DNA of 64,000 bases from Rhodococcus sp. 06-462-5 (GTDB lineage Bacteria > Actinomycetota > Actinomycetes > Mycobacteriales > Mycobacteriaceae): positions 62,001 to 126,000 of the forward strand of contig NZ_NOYD01000061.1 in assembly GCF_002258315.1 (NCBI RefSeq), in the 5' to 3' direction. The translations under genes and the position numbers were made by a program. The notes beneath the pieces were generated by a model, which was not told the origin of the DNA, made no database searches, and saw only the letters and a program-made list of their open reading frames with translations. Shown piece after piece: positions 52,514 to 60,564 of this stretch (its first letter is position 1; the number at the start of each line of letters is the position of its first letter).

Positions 52514-52602
52514 ATCGACCTCTCGAACTCCGCTGCATTCACAGCATCGCCGTGTCCAAGCACTCCGTATCGCAGACTTCGATACCTGTTCCAGACTATA
52601 GT

Positions 52603-52620
52603 GGAGGTGAATTCAGTTCA
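52603..52620. promoter_or_regulatory. Regulon operator 7
   Basis: GGAGGTGAATTCAGTTCA with a perfect right half-site; an alternative inverted repeat GGTGAA-TTCAG-TTCACC is centred on the same bases. A TATAGT -10 box candidate lies just upstream (52597-52602). 12 bases precede the DUF1254 gene 2 start. Confidence 0.65.
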
Positions 52621-52632
52621 CCTGGAGGCCCT

Positions 52633-53943
52633 ATGTCGATCGAAACCGAGTCGGAAAGTACCGATCTGCGTGCCGATGCCAGCGCACTCCAGGTCTGGGG
52701 ATTCCCCGTGATCTTTGCCCAACGCCTCCGGCTGCGGTTCACCGATCCATCGAGACCACACGCGCAGCGACCTTCCACGTCCGCCGGTGCCCCACTCAAT
52801 TGTCTGGGCCACCAACGTGAACTCTCGAATCCCACGCTGACGGCCGGTGTCGCCCCGAATGTCGACACGCTGTACACGTTGGCGTTCGTAGACCTGGACT
52901 CCGGCACCTTCGAGCTACAGTTACCGGAATTCGGAAACCGTTACTACAGCGTGCAGATCGGTGAAGCGGACTCGTCCACGAATACGGTTGTCGGACAGAG
53001 GACTCACGGGTCTCGCATCACTCCGATCACCCTGTTCCGACAGACAGCCGCGCCGGCCGAGGTTGCGGACGGATGGATCGCGTGTCGGTCGAGATTCGCG
53101 ATGATTGCCATCCGGATTCTCGTCGATCCATCCCGGGTCGGAGACATGAACACGGTCAACGAGTTACAGAACCACATCGTTCTGTCCGGCCCGCCCACAC
53201 CGCCGATTGCGCGGGCCGATCTCGCCCTGAGCACCGTCGACCGTTCCGACGAACTGCGGCGGCCCGTCGAATTTCTCGCCGCCCTCGATCACGCCACGGT
53301 CAACCTCGCCGATTCGGACGTACCGGGTTGGGTCAGTCGCACGCACCGCCGTCTCGTCGATGCACTCGAGAACACCGTCGAGCGTCGTACCGCCGAGCGG
53401 GACATCGCGGACGGACTACGGAAAGGCCTCGAAGACATTGCTGCGCAGGTGAAATCGATGGGCCGTCTCGTCAACGGCTGGGCTGTGAACGACGCAGGTG
53501 CAGACTTCGGAGCAGATCATCTTCTACGAGCCGCCGTTGCCTACTCCCAGATCTACATCAACCCTGCCGCCGAGGCGTCCTACCCCGTGTGCGAACAAGA
53601 CGAGGAAGGCCGTCAGCTCAACGGCTCGAACGACTACGCCATCACCTTTCGGGTCGGCCATTTTCCGCCCGCAGACTATTTCTGGTCGATGACCGTCTAT
53701 CACGCGCAGGGACTTCTCTACGCGAACGAACTCGACAGGTACGCCATCACTGACCGCACACAGGACTTGAAACACGACGAGGACGGGTCCCTCACCGTGC
53801 TGGTCCGAACCAGCTGCCCGACAATCGGAACCGCGACCAACTGGCTGCCGTGCCCACCCGGCGACTTCCGTCTGATGCTCAGGCTGTACGGACCGACACC
53901 GAATTCCCGCTGGTCTCCCCCGCCCGTGGTACGACTGCTGTGA
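52633..53943 (+). CDS. DUF1254/DUF1214 protein 2
   Basis: 436 residues, ATG 52633 after CTGGAGG. VWGFPVIFAQRLRLRF, GVAPNVDTLYTLAFVDLDSG, GNRYYSVQIGEADSSTN (DUF1254), and NDYAITFRVGHFPPADYFWSMTVYHAQGLLY (DUF1214). It is a distant paralogue of the protein at 49175 and also lacks a signal peptide. Both genes of this uncharacterised family carry the same operator, so they likely act on the same substrate class. Confidence 0.85.
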   Translation: MSIETESESTDLRADASALQVWGFPVIFAQRLRLRFTDPSRPHAQRPSTSAGAPLNCLGHQRELSNPTLTAGVAPNVDTLYTLAFVDLDSGTFELQLPEFGNRYYSVQIGEADSSTNTVVGQRTHGSRITPITLFRQTAAPAEVADGWIACRSRFAMIAIRILVDPSRVGDMNTVNELQNHIVLSGPPTPPIARADLALSTVDRSDELRRPVEFLAALDHATVNLADSDVPGWVSRTHRRLVDALENTVERRTAERDIADGLRKGLEDIAAQVKSMGRLVNGWAVNDAGADFGADHLLRAAVAYSQIYINPAAEASYPVCEQDEEGRQLNGSNDYAITFRVGHFPPADYFWSMTVYHAQGLLYANELDRYAITDRTQDLKHDEDGSLTVLVRTSCPTIGTATNWLPCPPGDFRLMLRLYGPTPNSRWSPPPVVRLL

Positions 53944-54185
53944 TCGACCCGTATTTCGAACGCAACCCTGGCGATGCGCTCTGCGGATCGGGTCATTCTG
54001 CGGCCCTTGTTGCCGACAGAAACCCAGCCGTAAGCCTAGTTTCCCCATCATCATCGACATCCCGGTGAGGACACCGGCGCAATCATGTCCGTAGGTGGAG
54101 CCACGCGTAAACTCCGTTTCATGTCGCGTCCTGCACCTCGACCCGAACCATTGTTTCGTCGACTTCTGCTGCGGCGCTTGACGAC

Positions 54186-55292
54186 TTGAGAGCGCGACTT
54201 CGAGCGACATGGTGGCCGGACGATACCCCAGATGCCGGGTGGTCGCTCGGCGTCGACGTCGGCTATCTGCGTGAACTCGTCGAGTACTGGGCCGACGAAT
54301 TCGACTGGACGGCACAGGAGTCGGCCCTGTCGAGACATCCTCGATTCCGGGTCGACGTCGGTGATCTGGGCATTCACTTCGTGCACGCACGGGCAGTGTC
54401 GCCCGTGGGCCCGGTTCTTCCTCTGGTCCTCAGCCATGGGTGGCCGGACTCGTTCTGGCGTTACTCGAAAGTTGTATCGCTGCTGACCGATCCGGGTGCA
54501 CACGGCGCTGACCCCGCCGATGCCTTCGATGTCATCGTGCCCGACATGCCCGGTTACGGATACTCGGATCCGCCGACAGGACCCCCTTTGAATTCGATTG
54601 CAGTGGCAGGACTTTGGGCCGAGCTGATGCACATTCTCGGGTATTCCCGTTACGGGGCCGCCGGAGGTGACATCGGCAGCGGCGTCAGTCGCTACCTGGC
54701 TTTGGACCACCCTGGCTCCGTGGTGGCCGTCCACCGCATGGATGCTGGACTGCCCGTTTTCACCGGCGACCCCGCAGACCTCTCACAGCAGGAGCGGGAC
54801 TTTCTCGACAGGGCCGCCGCGTGGGGTACTGCGGAGGGCGCTTACGCTGCGATGCACCGCACGAAACCGCAGACCGCGGCCGTCGGGTTGACCGATTCGC
54901 CGGCCGGACTGGCCGCATGGATCGTGGAGAAGCTCCGAGGGTGGACCGACTGCGACGGGGACATCGAGCGCAGCTTCAGCAAGGACGAAATCCTCACCAA
55001 TGTCACCCTCTACTGGCTCACCGGAACCATCGGGTCGTCGATGCGTATGTACAACGCCAACGGTTCCATTCCGTTGGAGCAGCACGCCCGTCGGGTCGAG
55101 GTGCCGTCAGGGTTCTCGCTCTTCGCGGGTGATCTGACCAGTCCGCCCCGCTCGTGGCTCGACCGCGTCGCGAACGTCGTTCATGTGTCCGAGCTTCCGC
55201 GCGGTGGGCACTTCGCGCCGTTCGTGGAACCCGATCTGTACGCGCAGGAACTGCGCGACTTCTTCCGGCCGTATCGTGCGGCCCTCACGTAG
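54186..55292 (+). CDS. Epoxide hydrolase, N-terminus probably disrupted by a frameshift
   Basis: Coding from a TTG start gives 368 residues: RARLRATWWPDD, SLGVDVGYLRELVEYWADEFDW, SHGWPDSFW (oxyanion), nucleophile aspartate in AAGGDIGSG and the late GGHFAPF histidine of the EHN-type epoxide hydrolases. The family's N-terminal ALDDLRARL helix is encoded in the same frame upstream (54171-54185) but without any ATG/GTG/TTG before an in-frame stop at 54108. A good ATG (54121) encoding MSRPAPRPEP lies in another frame and runs to a stop at 54189. One indel near 54150-54160 would join them. Confidence 0.8.
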   Translation: MRARLRATWWPDDTPDAGWSLGVDVGYLRELVEYWADEFDWTAQESALSRHPRFRVDVGDLGIHFVHARAVSPVGPVLPLVLSHGWPDSFWRYSKVVSLLTDPGAHGADPADAFDVIVPDMPGYGYSDPPTGPPLNSIAVAGLWAELMHILGYSRYGAAGGDIGSGVSRYLALDHPGSVVAVHRMDAGLPVFTGDPADLSQQERDFLDRAAAWGTAEGAYAAMHRTKPQTAAVGLTDSPAGLAAWIVEKLRGWTDCDGDIERSFSKDEILTNVTLYWLTGTIGSSMRMYNANGSIPLEQHARRVEVPSGFSLFAGDLTSPPRSWLDRVANVVHVSELPRGGHFAPFVEPDLYAQELRDFFRPYRAALT

Positions 55293-55348
55293 AGCGATCG
55301 AAATACACGGGCATTTCTCTGCGTCTCAGCACCCCATCTCCCGAAGCA

Positions 55349-56200
55349 CTACCGAGGCTCGTCGAGTTCCAGGGCCAGTTCCATGCACCGCAGGCGTGCA
55401 GGGGAGAAGTCGTAGGGCAACATTCGGACGGCCTCGGTAAGGCTCTTCGACCCGCATGCCGTACCGGTGTCGGCGGTAGCGGGGTGCAACTCGTCCCAGG
55501 CGTCGAACCGGGCGTCGTCGGCCTGCGCCAGACCGGAGCTCTCGATGACCGCGTGGAGGGCGGTCTCGAAGGCGTGCCGTTCGGCCGCCACCTCCGCCAC
55601 GCGAGGGTCGTCGACGGCAACCGTGTCGTCGAGCGCCTCCTCGGCGGCGGCGACCCGGTCGGAACACGCCCGCAGGTCCGGGTGGGTGGCCAGGGCGATG
55701 AAACGCGACGCCTGGACGGACGCGCCGAGCGCGCCGAAGATCCGTTCGGTCACGAGCAGGGTGTCGAGGTCGTCCTGCCGCAGGGCTCCCTCGGGCAGTT
55801 CTGCGAGGCGATCGCTCACGACGTCGGAGAGCAGGCCCAAACTGCTCCCCTGCGCCCGCATACGCTGCACGGCGATCCGCTGCTGCTCGAGTTCGGCCTG
55901 CCGGGCGACAAGGGATCCCTCCAGCCGGTCCAGAATGCGCGCGACGTCGCTGTCGGCGGTACCGGACGCGAAGGCGTCGCGGATGTCGTCGAGAGCAATG
56001 CCGGCGTCGGCCAGCCGGCGGATCCGCAGCAGCTGGATCATCTCGTCGTAGCCGTAGCGGCGGCGGTCGTCGCTGCCCCGCTCGGGCTCCGGGAGCAGAC
56101 CGATCTGGTGGTAATGACGGATCGCTCGCGGCGTGGTGCCGACGAAGGCGGCAGCTCCCCCGATCGTGACTCGGCGCGGTGGGATGAATGACGAGAACAT
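55349..56200 (-). CDS. MerR-family regulator with long C-terminal domain
   Basis: 283 residues starting MFSSFIPPRRVTIGGAAAFVG. HTH-wing GTTPRAIRHYHQIGLLPEPERGSDDRRRYGYDEM, coiled-coil region about 95-125, then ~150 residues of helical ligand-domain-like sequence with no recognised effector motif. A second overlapping frame of similar length was rejected because it has arginine-rich, repetitive composition. Targets unknown; the 228 bases up to the diguanylate cyclase stop hold no gene. Confidence 0.87.
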   Translation of the reverse strand: MFSSFIPPRRVTIGGAAAFVGTTPRAIRHYHQIGLLPEPERGSDDRRRYGYDEMIQLLRIRRLADAGIALDDIRDAFASGTADSDVARILDRLEGSLVARQAELEQQRIAVQRMRAQGSSLGLLSDVVSDRLAELPEGALRQDDLDTLLVTERIFGALGASVQASRFIALATHPDLRACSDRVAAAEEALDDTVAVDDPRVAEVAAERHAFETALHAVIESSGLAQADDARFDAWDELHPATADTGTACGSKSLTEAVRMLPYDFSPARLRCMELALELDEPR

Positions 56201-56428
56201 GGGCTGGCCTTCCTCGGTGGGCGGGACACGTCCACTGCACCACATGACGCTACGGAAGGTGCAACTCCGCTACTGATATGACGTCTCATAGGGCAACAGG
56301 TTCAGAGACATTCGAGGGAACGCACCCTTTCGGGTGACGAACCTGGCCGTCGAATCCCCAGCAGCGCTGCATATTCCATTCGGTCTGGTCACCTCCCCGT
56401 GCAGGCCGTGACTCGTGCGCTCGACCTA

Positions 56429-57553
56429 CTACTCTCGGTTCGGACTCTCCGCGGTGTGTGGGCGAGCCAAAGCAATGCGGTTGCGGCCGTTGCGTTTTGT
56501 AGTGAAGAGCGCAGCGTCGGCTGCGGCCAGTGTCCCGTCGAATATCTCCCGGGGAGTGCTGCGGTCCATGTGCGGCAACGAACCGCCGATGCTGACCGTG
56601 ATCGCGATGTCGTCGTCGACGTTGTGTACGGCACGACGCAACCTGTCTGCGAACTCGCCGAGGGTCGGCGTCGGATCAGGAACGAGGACGACGAATTCGT
56701 CGCCGCCCAGTCTCGCGACGACTGCGTGCCGGCCGGCAGACATGGTCAGGCGCATCGCGGTCAGTCTCAATGCCACATCACCGGCTGAATGGCCGTGGTG
56801 GTCGTTGACTGCTTTGAAATGGTCGATGTCGATCAGCAGGATCGCGGGGTATCCGGCGCCGTCGCTGGTGTCGAGTGCTCTGGCCTCGAGGCCCCGCCGG
56901 TTCAGCACTCCGGTCAACGGATCCGTCATCGCATCGGACAGGTGTACCCGAGAGGACTTCAACAACGCCCGCGAGTACGCCCACAGCAGTGTGACGGCGC
57001 CGTTGATCACAATGACGGCCACAAACACTCGCAGGGCGATCGATACGGTATCGGTCGAGGCCCTGGCAAGCGCCATGGCTCCGAGTACGAGCACGAAGAC
57101 GGTGCTCCACACGACGTGAAACCAGATCACGTTCGGTCGGGCGAAATGGGCAGCGTACGCGCCGACCAGCGCGAGCAGCATCGCGCCGTGAAGCGCCGCC
57201 AGCGGGTCGGAGTACGTTGCGGTCACGACGGTGACACCGACTTCGCAGTACACGACGAACCAGTTGTTGACCGGTGCCCGGCGGGACCACAAGTCCATCC
57301 GGTAGTCGGCTTTGCTCATGATCCATGCGACGGGAAGCGTACTGATGCACACGGCGTAGGTGAGCACGGTGCCGAAACCGTCGGTGGGGCCGTCCTGCGT
57401 GAAGGTGGTGCCGATGCCGACGAGCCCGAACAGCAGTGTTTGAACGACGACGCCCATTCGCAGCAGCGGGTCGGGAGATTCCTGGTACGTCCGAGCGCCC
57501 GCCGGAATGTCGGTTGGCGTCGTTCTACCCGGCGATTCCCGGTGTCTACCCAC
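56429..57553 (-). CDS. Membrane-bound diguanylate cyclase (GGDEF)
   Basis: 374 residues from a GTG that overlaps the previous stop by eight bases. About six membrane segments (residues 34-190) precede a complete GGDEF domain: TDPLTGVLNRRGL, IDIDHFKAVNDHHGHSAGD and RLGGDEFV (GGDEF at 282-286). The inhibitory RxxD site upstream of GGDEF is missing (reads GRHAVVA), so product inhibition is unlikely. It should make c-di-GMP. Coupled with the small DUF6924-like gene. Confidence 0.92.
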   Translation of the reverse strand: MGRHRESPGRTTPTDIPAGARTYQESPDPLLRMGVVVQTLLFGLVGIGTTFTQDGPTDGFGTVLTYAVCISTLPVAWIMSKADYRMDLWSRRAPVNNWFVVYCEVGVTVVTATYSDPLAALHGAMLLALVGAYAAHFARPNVIWFHVVWSTVFVLVLGAMALARASTDTVSIALRVFVAVIVINGAVTLLWAYSRALLKSSRVHLSDAMTDPLTGVLNRRGLEARALDTSDGAGYPAILLIDIDHFKAVNDHHGHSAGDVALRLTAMRLTMSAGRHAVVARLGGDEFVVLVPDPTPTLGEFADRLRRAVHNVDDDIAITVSIGGSLPHMDRSTPREIFDGTLAAADAALFTTKRNGRNRIALARPHTAESPNRE

Positions 57554-58091
57554 GGGAACCGTCTCGCGTCATCTCCGTTCGCCACCGCAGACTGGCTCGG
57601 ATCGCGTCGCCGACGCTTGCCGTGAGTTCGGCGACCGTTCGCTCGGAATCGAACTGTGCAGGTTCGGCTTCCGTTGTCGGTCGGCGAACCGGCTCGATCG
57701 AGCGCCCGGTACTCGGGGTCCGGCCATCTATCCCCAACCGAAATGCACTGGGCGGGGCCATACGGATGGTGGGAAGACGTTCGGTGTTTCGTGTCACTGC
57801 AGAACAATCGATGGTGAGCAGCATTCGATCGTGGCGCACGAACGTCTGCTTGTCTGCAATGACAACGTACAAGCCGTCGTTCGCCTCGGCACGCGTGGCC
57901 AGTCTCGTGAGGACCCGACGAATACGTTGCTGACACTGCGTTCGGTCCGAGGAAACGACCAGCGCGGCACCTGACACCGAAGATCGCGTGTGGCGGGCCT
58001 GCTCCGTCAGGCTCGTCCACGCGGGATTGTCGCCATCGCCGAAATATGTTCGCAACAGCCAAAGTTCAGAGTTGTTCGTACCGTCGGGCAT
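57546..58091 (-). CDS. Small DUF6924-like protein coupled to the diguanylate cyclase
   Basis: 181 residues; N-terminal half resembles actinobacterial DUF6924 proteins (LWLLRTYFGDGDNPAWTSL, LYVVIADKQTF, LLTIDCS). The C-terminal ~60 residues are low in hydrophobics and arginine-rich. Function unknown. Its coding end overlaps the cyclase start by eight bases, so the two are probably translated together. Confidence 0.68.
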   Translation of the reverse strand: MPDGTNNSELWLLRTYFGDGDNPAWTSLTEQARHTRSSVSGAALVVSSDRTQCQQRIRRVLTRLATRAEANDGLYVVIADKQTFVRHDRMLLTIDCSAVTRNTERLPTIRMAPPSAFRLGIDGRTPSTGRSIEPVRRPTTEAEPAQFDSERTVAELTASVGDAIRASLRWRTEMTRDGSRG

Positions 58092-58133
58092 GGTGATCCA
58101 ATCCGAGAACGACGGGTGCAGCGAACCGCACGA

Positions 58134-59084
58134 TCAGATGGAGGGAACCGTACGCAATTTCAAGGGCACGTTGTCGGCGAGGAATGCGAGTTGATCACCG
58201 ATGACCGATGAAAACAGGGGTTCGACGTACGGATCGAAGTGACCGCCCGAATAGGTGCGTACCGTGGCTTTGCGAACTTTCGCCGCGGCGCGTTGCGCGA
58301 CGGACGCCGGGGTGACGGAATCCTCGGACGCGATCTGCACCAGCGTTGGGCAGTCGATCGCCGACATCGTGCGGCCCGGGGAGTACCGCCAGATTTTCAG
58401 CAGTATCCGCGCCGCCACGGTCTCGGGGTAGTCGCCGTCGGTCAGGCCCGACTCGAGGACCAAGCGGTCACGCCCTTTCATCGCGTCGGGTGAGACCATC
58501 ACAGCGCGTGTGCCAGGTAGCCCGACACTGTCGACGTAGTGCGGTGACCGTCCGAGGGCGGCGCGGACGCTGTCGGTGATGGCGGCCGGTGCCAGCCGCA
58601 GTGCCTGCCTGAACCCGGTGGCGCGAACGGCGGCGATGCCGTCGATGTGGGGCACCTGTGCGATGACCGCTGTGAACCGAACGCCGTTGCCCGCCAACGT
58701 GAGTACGTGGCCGCCGGCGAAGGACGTGCCCCACCCGACGATTCGGTTCTCGTCGACGCCGTCGAGAGAGCGAGCGAAGTCGACTGCGTGTCGCCAATCG
58801 GCAAGCTGAGCATCCACGTCCAACAACTGGCGCGGTTCGCCTTCACTGTCCCCGAAGTACCGATAGTCGAAGACGCAGACCACGTAGCCGGCCTCGACGA
58901 AACGCTCGGCGTAGGCGTACAGGCGCATCGCCCGAGGTGAGCCGAATCCGTGCGCCATCACGATTGCAGGTAGTGGCATGGCGGCGGACACCGCGGGACG
59001 AAAGACCGTTGCCGCGCAACGAACTCCGTCCGACACGAAGGACGTTTCGGTACGGGTGAAGCCGGAGTGTTCGTCGGTGGTCAT
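58134..59084 (-). CDS. Alpha/beta hydrolase (dienelactone-hydrolase-like)
   Basis: 316 residues starting MTTDEHSGF. Oxyanion MAHGFG, nucleophile serine in GWGTSFAGG, acid candidate in SEDSVTP, histidine in YSGGHFDPY. The YRYFGDSEGEPRQLLDVDAQLADWRHAV block is typical of acetyl-xylan-esterase/X-Pro-dipeptidase-like hydrolases. It lies 41 bases downstream of an SDR on the same strand and probably shares its TetR control. Confidence 0.87.
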   Translation of the reverse strand: MTTDEHSGFTRTETSFVSDGVRCAATVFRPAVSAAMPLPAIVMAHGFGSPRAMRLYAYAERFVEAGYVVCVFDYRYFGDSEGEPRQLLDVDAQLADWRHAVDFARSLDGVDENRIVGWGTSFAGGHVLTLAGNGVRFTAVIAQVPHIDGIAAVRATGFRQALRLAPAAITDSVRAALGRSPHYVDSVGLPGTRAVMVSPDAMKGRDRLVLESGLTDGDYPETVAARILLKIWRYSPGRTMSAIDCPTLVQIASEDSVTPASVAQRAAAKVRKATVRTYSGGHFDPYVEPLFSSVIGDQLAFLADNVPLKLRTVPSI

Positions 59085-59125
59085 TCGTTCGTCTCTCTGT
59101 TCTACAGCAGGGTGGTGATCGGATC

Positions 59126-59923
59126 TCACAGCTTGAAAGGGTTGAGGGTCTTGCCGAGGTAGTAGCCGATGCGAGTCGGAATCGGCTTCGCGGCAGCAGC
59201 AGTCACCTTGTTGACCATCCCGGGCACGCACACCGGCGTGCCGTTGTTCACGGCACGCCAACCTTCTCGGACGACGTCCTCGGGGCTCTGCCACAGAAGA
59301 GCGGGCAGCTTGGAGGTCGCTGCATCTCGGGTTCCCATCACGTCGTGGAACTCACTGTGGGTGAAGCCGGGGCAGAGCGCAGTCACGTGGATGCCATGCG
59401 GCCGCAACTCCATGTCGAGTGCTTGCGAGATGTCGAGCACATAGGACTTGATTCCGGTGTACAGCAGACTTGCACCAGGGGGAAGCAATGCCGCCAACGA
59501 CGACAGATTCACGATTCGGCCGTATCCGCGTTCTTTCATGCCGGGCACCGTGAGATGAGCGAGTTCGGTGACGGCAGTGATCATCACCTGTATCTCCGCG
59601 GCGAGTGCGTCGAACGGCGCATCTGCGAACGTGGAGTTCCCCGACATGCCCGCGTTGTTGACGAGGATGTCGACGTCGACGCCGAGGGATCTCGTTTCTT
59701 CGACGATGGCCCGGGGCGCAGCGCGATCGGCGAGATCCGCGGGCACGACGTCGCATCGCACATCGTGCCGAGACGACAGCTCGTCCGCCAGGGCGGTGAG
59801 CCGGTCCTCGCGTCGCGCGACGAGCACGAGGTTGTGCCCTTCGGCGGCGAGGTGTCGAGCAAATGCCGCGCCTATGCCCGCTGATGCTCCGGTTATCAGC
59901 GCGGTTCTTCCGGTCTTCGCCAT
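59126..59923 (-). CDS. SDR oxidoreductase
   Basis: 265 residues. TGASAGIG, NNAGMSG, serine in NLSSLAA, YTGIK (YxxxK) and a C-terminal extension RIGYYLGKTLNPFKL seen in mycobacterial SDRs acting on lipids. It diverges from a TetR gene across two operator copies, so it is the probable target. Confidence 0.9.
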   Translation of the reverse strand: MAKTGRTALITGASAGIGAAFARHLAAEGHNLVLVARREDRLTALADELSSRHDVRCDVVPADLADRAAPRAIVEETRSLGVDVDILVNNAGMSGNSTFADAPFDALAAEIQVMITAVTELAHLTVPGMKERGYGRIVNLSSLAALLPPGASLLYTGIKSYVLDISQALDMELRPHGIHVTALCPGFTHSEFHDVMGTRDAATSKLPALLWQSPEDVVREGWRAVNNGTPVCVPGMVNKVTAAAAKPIPTRIGYYLGKTLNPFKL

Positions 59924-59938
59924 CGACGGGCCTCCACT

Positions 59939-59955
59939 CTTGAATGGTATTCAAG
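59939..59955. promoter_or_regulatory. TetR operator copy A
   Basis: CTTGAATGGTATTCAAG is a perfect 17-bp inverted repeat (7-bp arms, GGT centre), 16 bases upstream of the SDR start. It pairs with copy B at a 31-base centre-to-centre distance, close to three helical turns. Confidence 0.8.
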
Positions 59956-59969
59956 GACGGTAGCAGGGT

Positions 59970-59986
59970 CTTGAAGACCATTCAAG
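59970..59986. promoter_or_regulatory. TetR operator copy B
   Basis: CTTGAAGACCATTCAAG shares the CTTGAA/TTCAAG arms of copy A. It lies 15 bases upstream of the TetR ATG and would give autoregulation. Confidence 0.78.
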
Positions 59987-60000
59987 ATATGGTTGGTCGT

Positions 60001-60564
60001 ATGCCCAGGAATCGCGGACTTCACGACCGGGAGAGCAAGCGCGAGGACATCGTGGTCGCCGCCCGCGAAATGTTCGTATCCGACGGCTTCGATCGCACCT
60101 CGATCAGCCGTCTGGCAAAAGCAGCAGGCGTCACTGCGAACACGCTGTATTGGTACTTCGGAGACAAGGACGACATCCTGGTCGCTGTTCTGACGGCAAT
60201 CGCCGCCGAGGACGCCACGGACTATCTCCAGATCGTCGATCTACCACTTGCCGACCGGCTGTTCTGGCTGGTGGAGCGGCTCCGCAGAGTCGGCCCACTG
60301 GTCTCCACCGTGCACGATCGGGTGACCGAGTCCGAGGCCATCGATCAGTGGCACAACGGGTTTCATGCCTTCGCGGAATCGCTGTTCGCCGCCGATATCG
60401 CGGCTGCAGGACTGTCCGGAGAGGCGGCCGATGCCATGCTCCGTATCGGTACGTTCGTCGTCGAGGGATTGCTGACTCACGCGGCGTCGCCAGAAGTCTC
60501 CCGAGCAGTCATCGAGCAACTAGTCGACACCATCGCACCCTCATCAGGAAGTAATCCACTATGA
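60001..60564 (+). CDS. TetR-family regulator of the SDR/lipase region
   Basis: 187 residues from ATG 60001; upstream in-frame ATGs lie inside the operator region and were rejected. HTH: ISRLAKAAGVTANTLYWYFGDKDDILVAVL. It sits between the divergent SDR-hydrolase unit and the co-directional lipase, whose start overlaps its stop (ATGA). The paired CTTGAA operators are its likely sites, so it controls both units. Confidence 0.92.
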   Translation: MPRNRGLHDRESKREDIVVAAREMFVSDGFDRTSISRLAKAAGVTANTLYWYFGDKDDILVAVLTAIAAEDATDYLQIVDLPLADRLFWLVERLRRVGPLVSTVHDRVTESEAIDQWHNGFHAFAESLFAADIAAAGLSGEAADAMLRIGTFVVEGLLTHAASPEVSRAVIEQLVDTIAPSSGSNPL

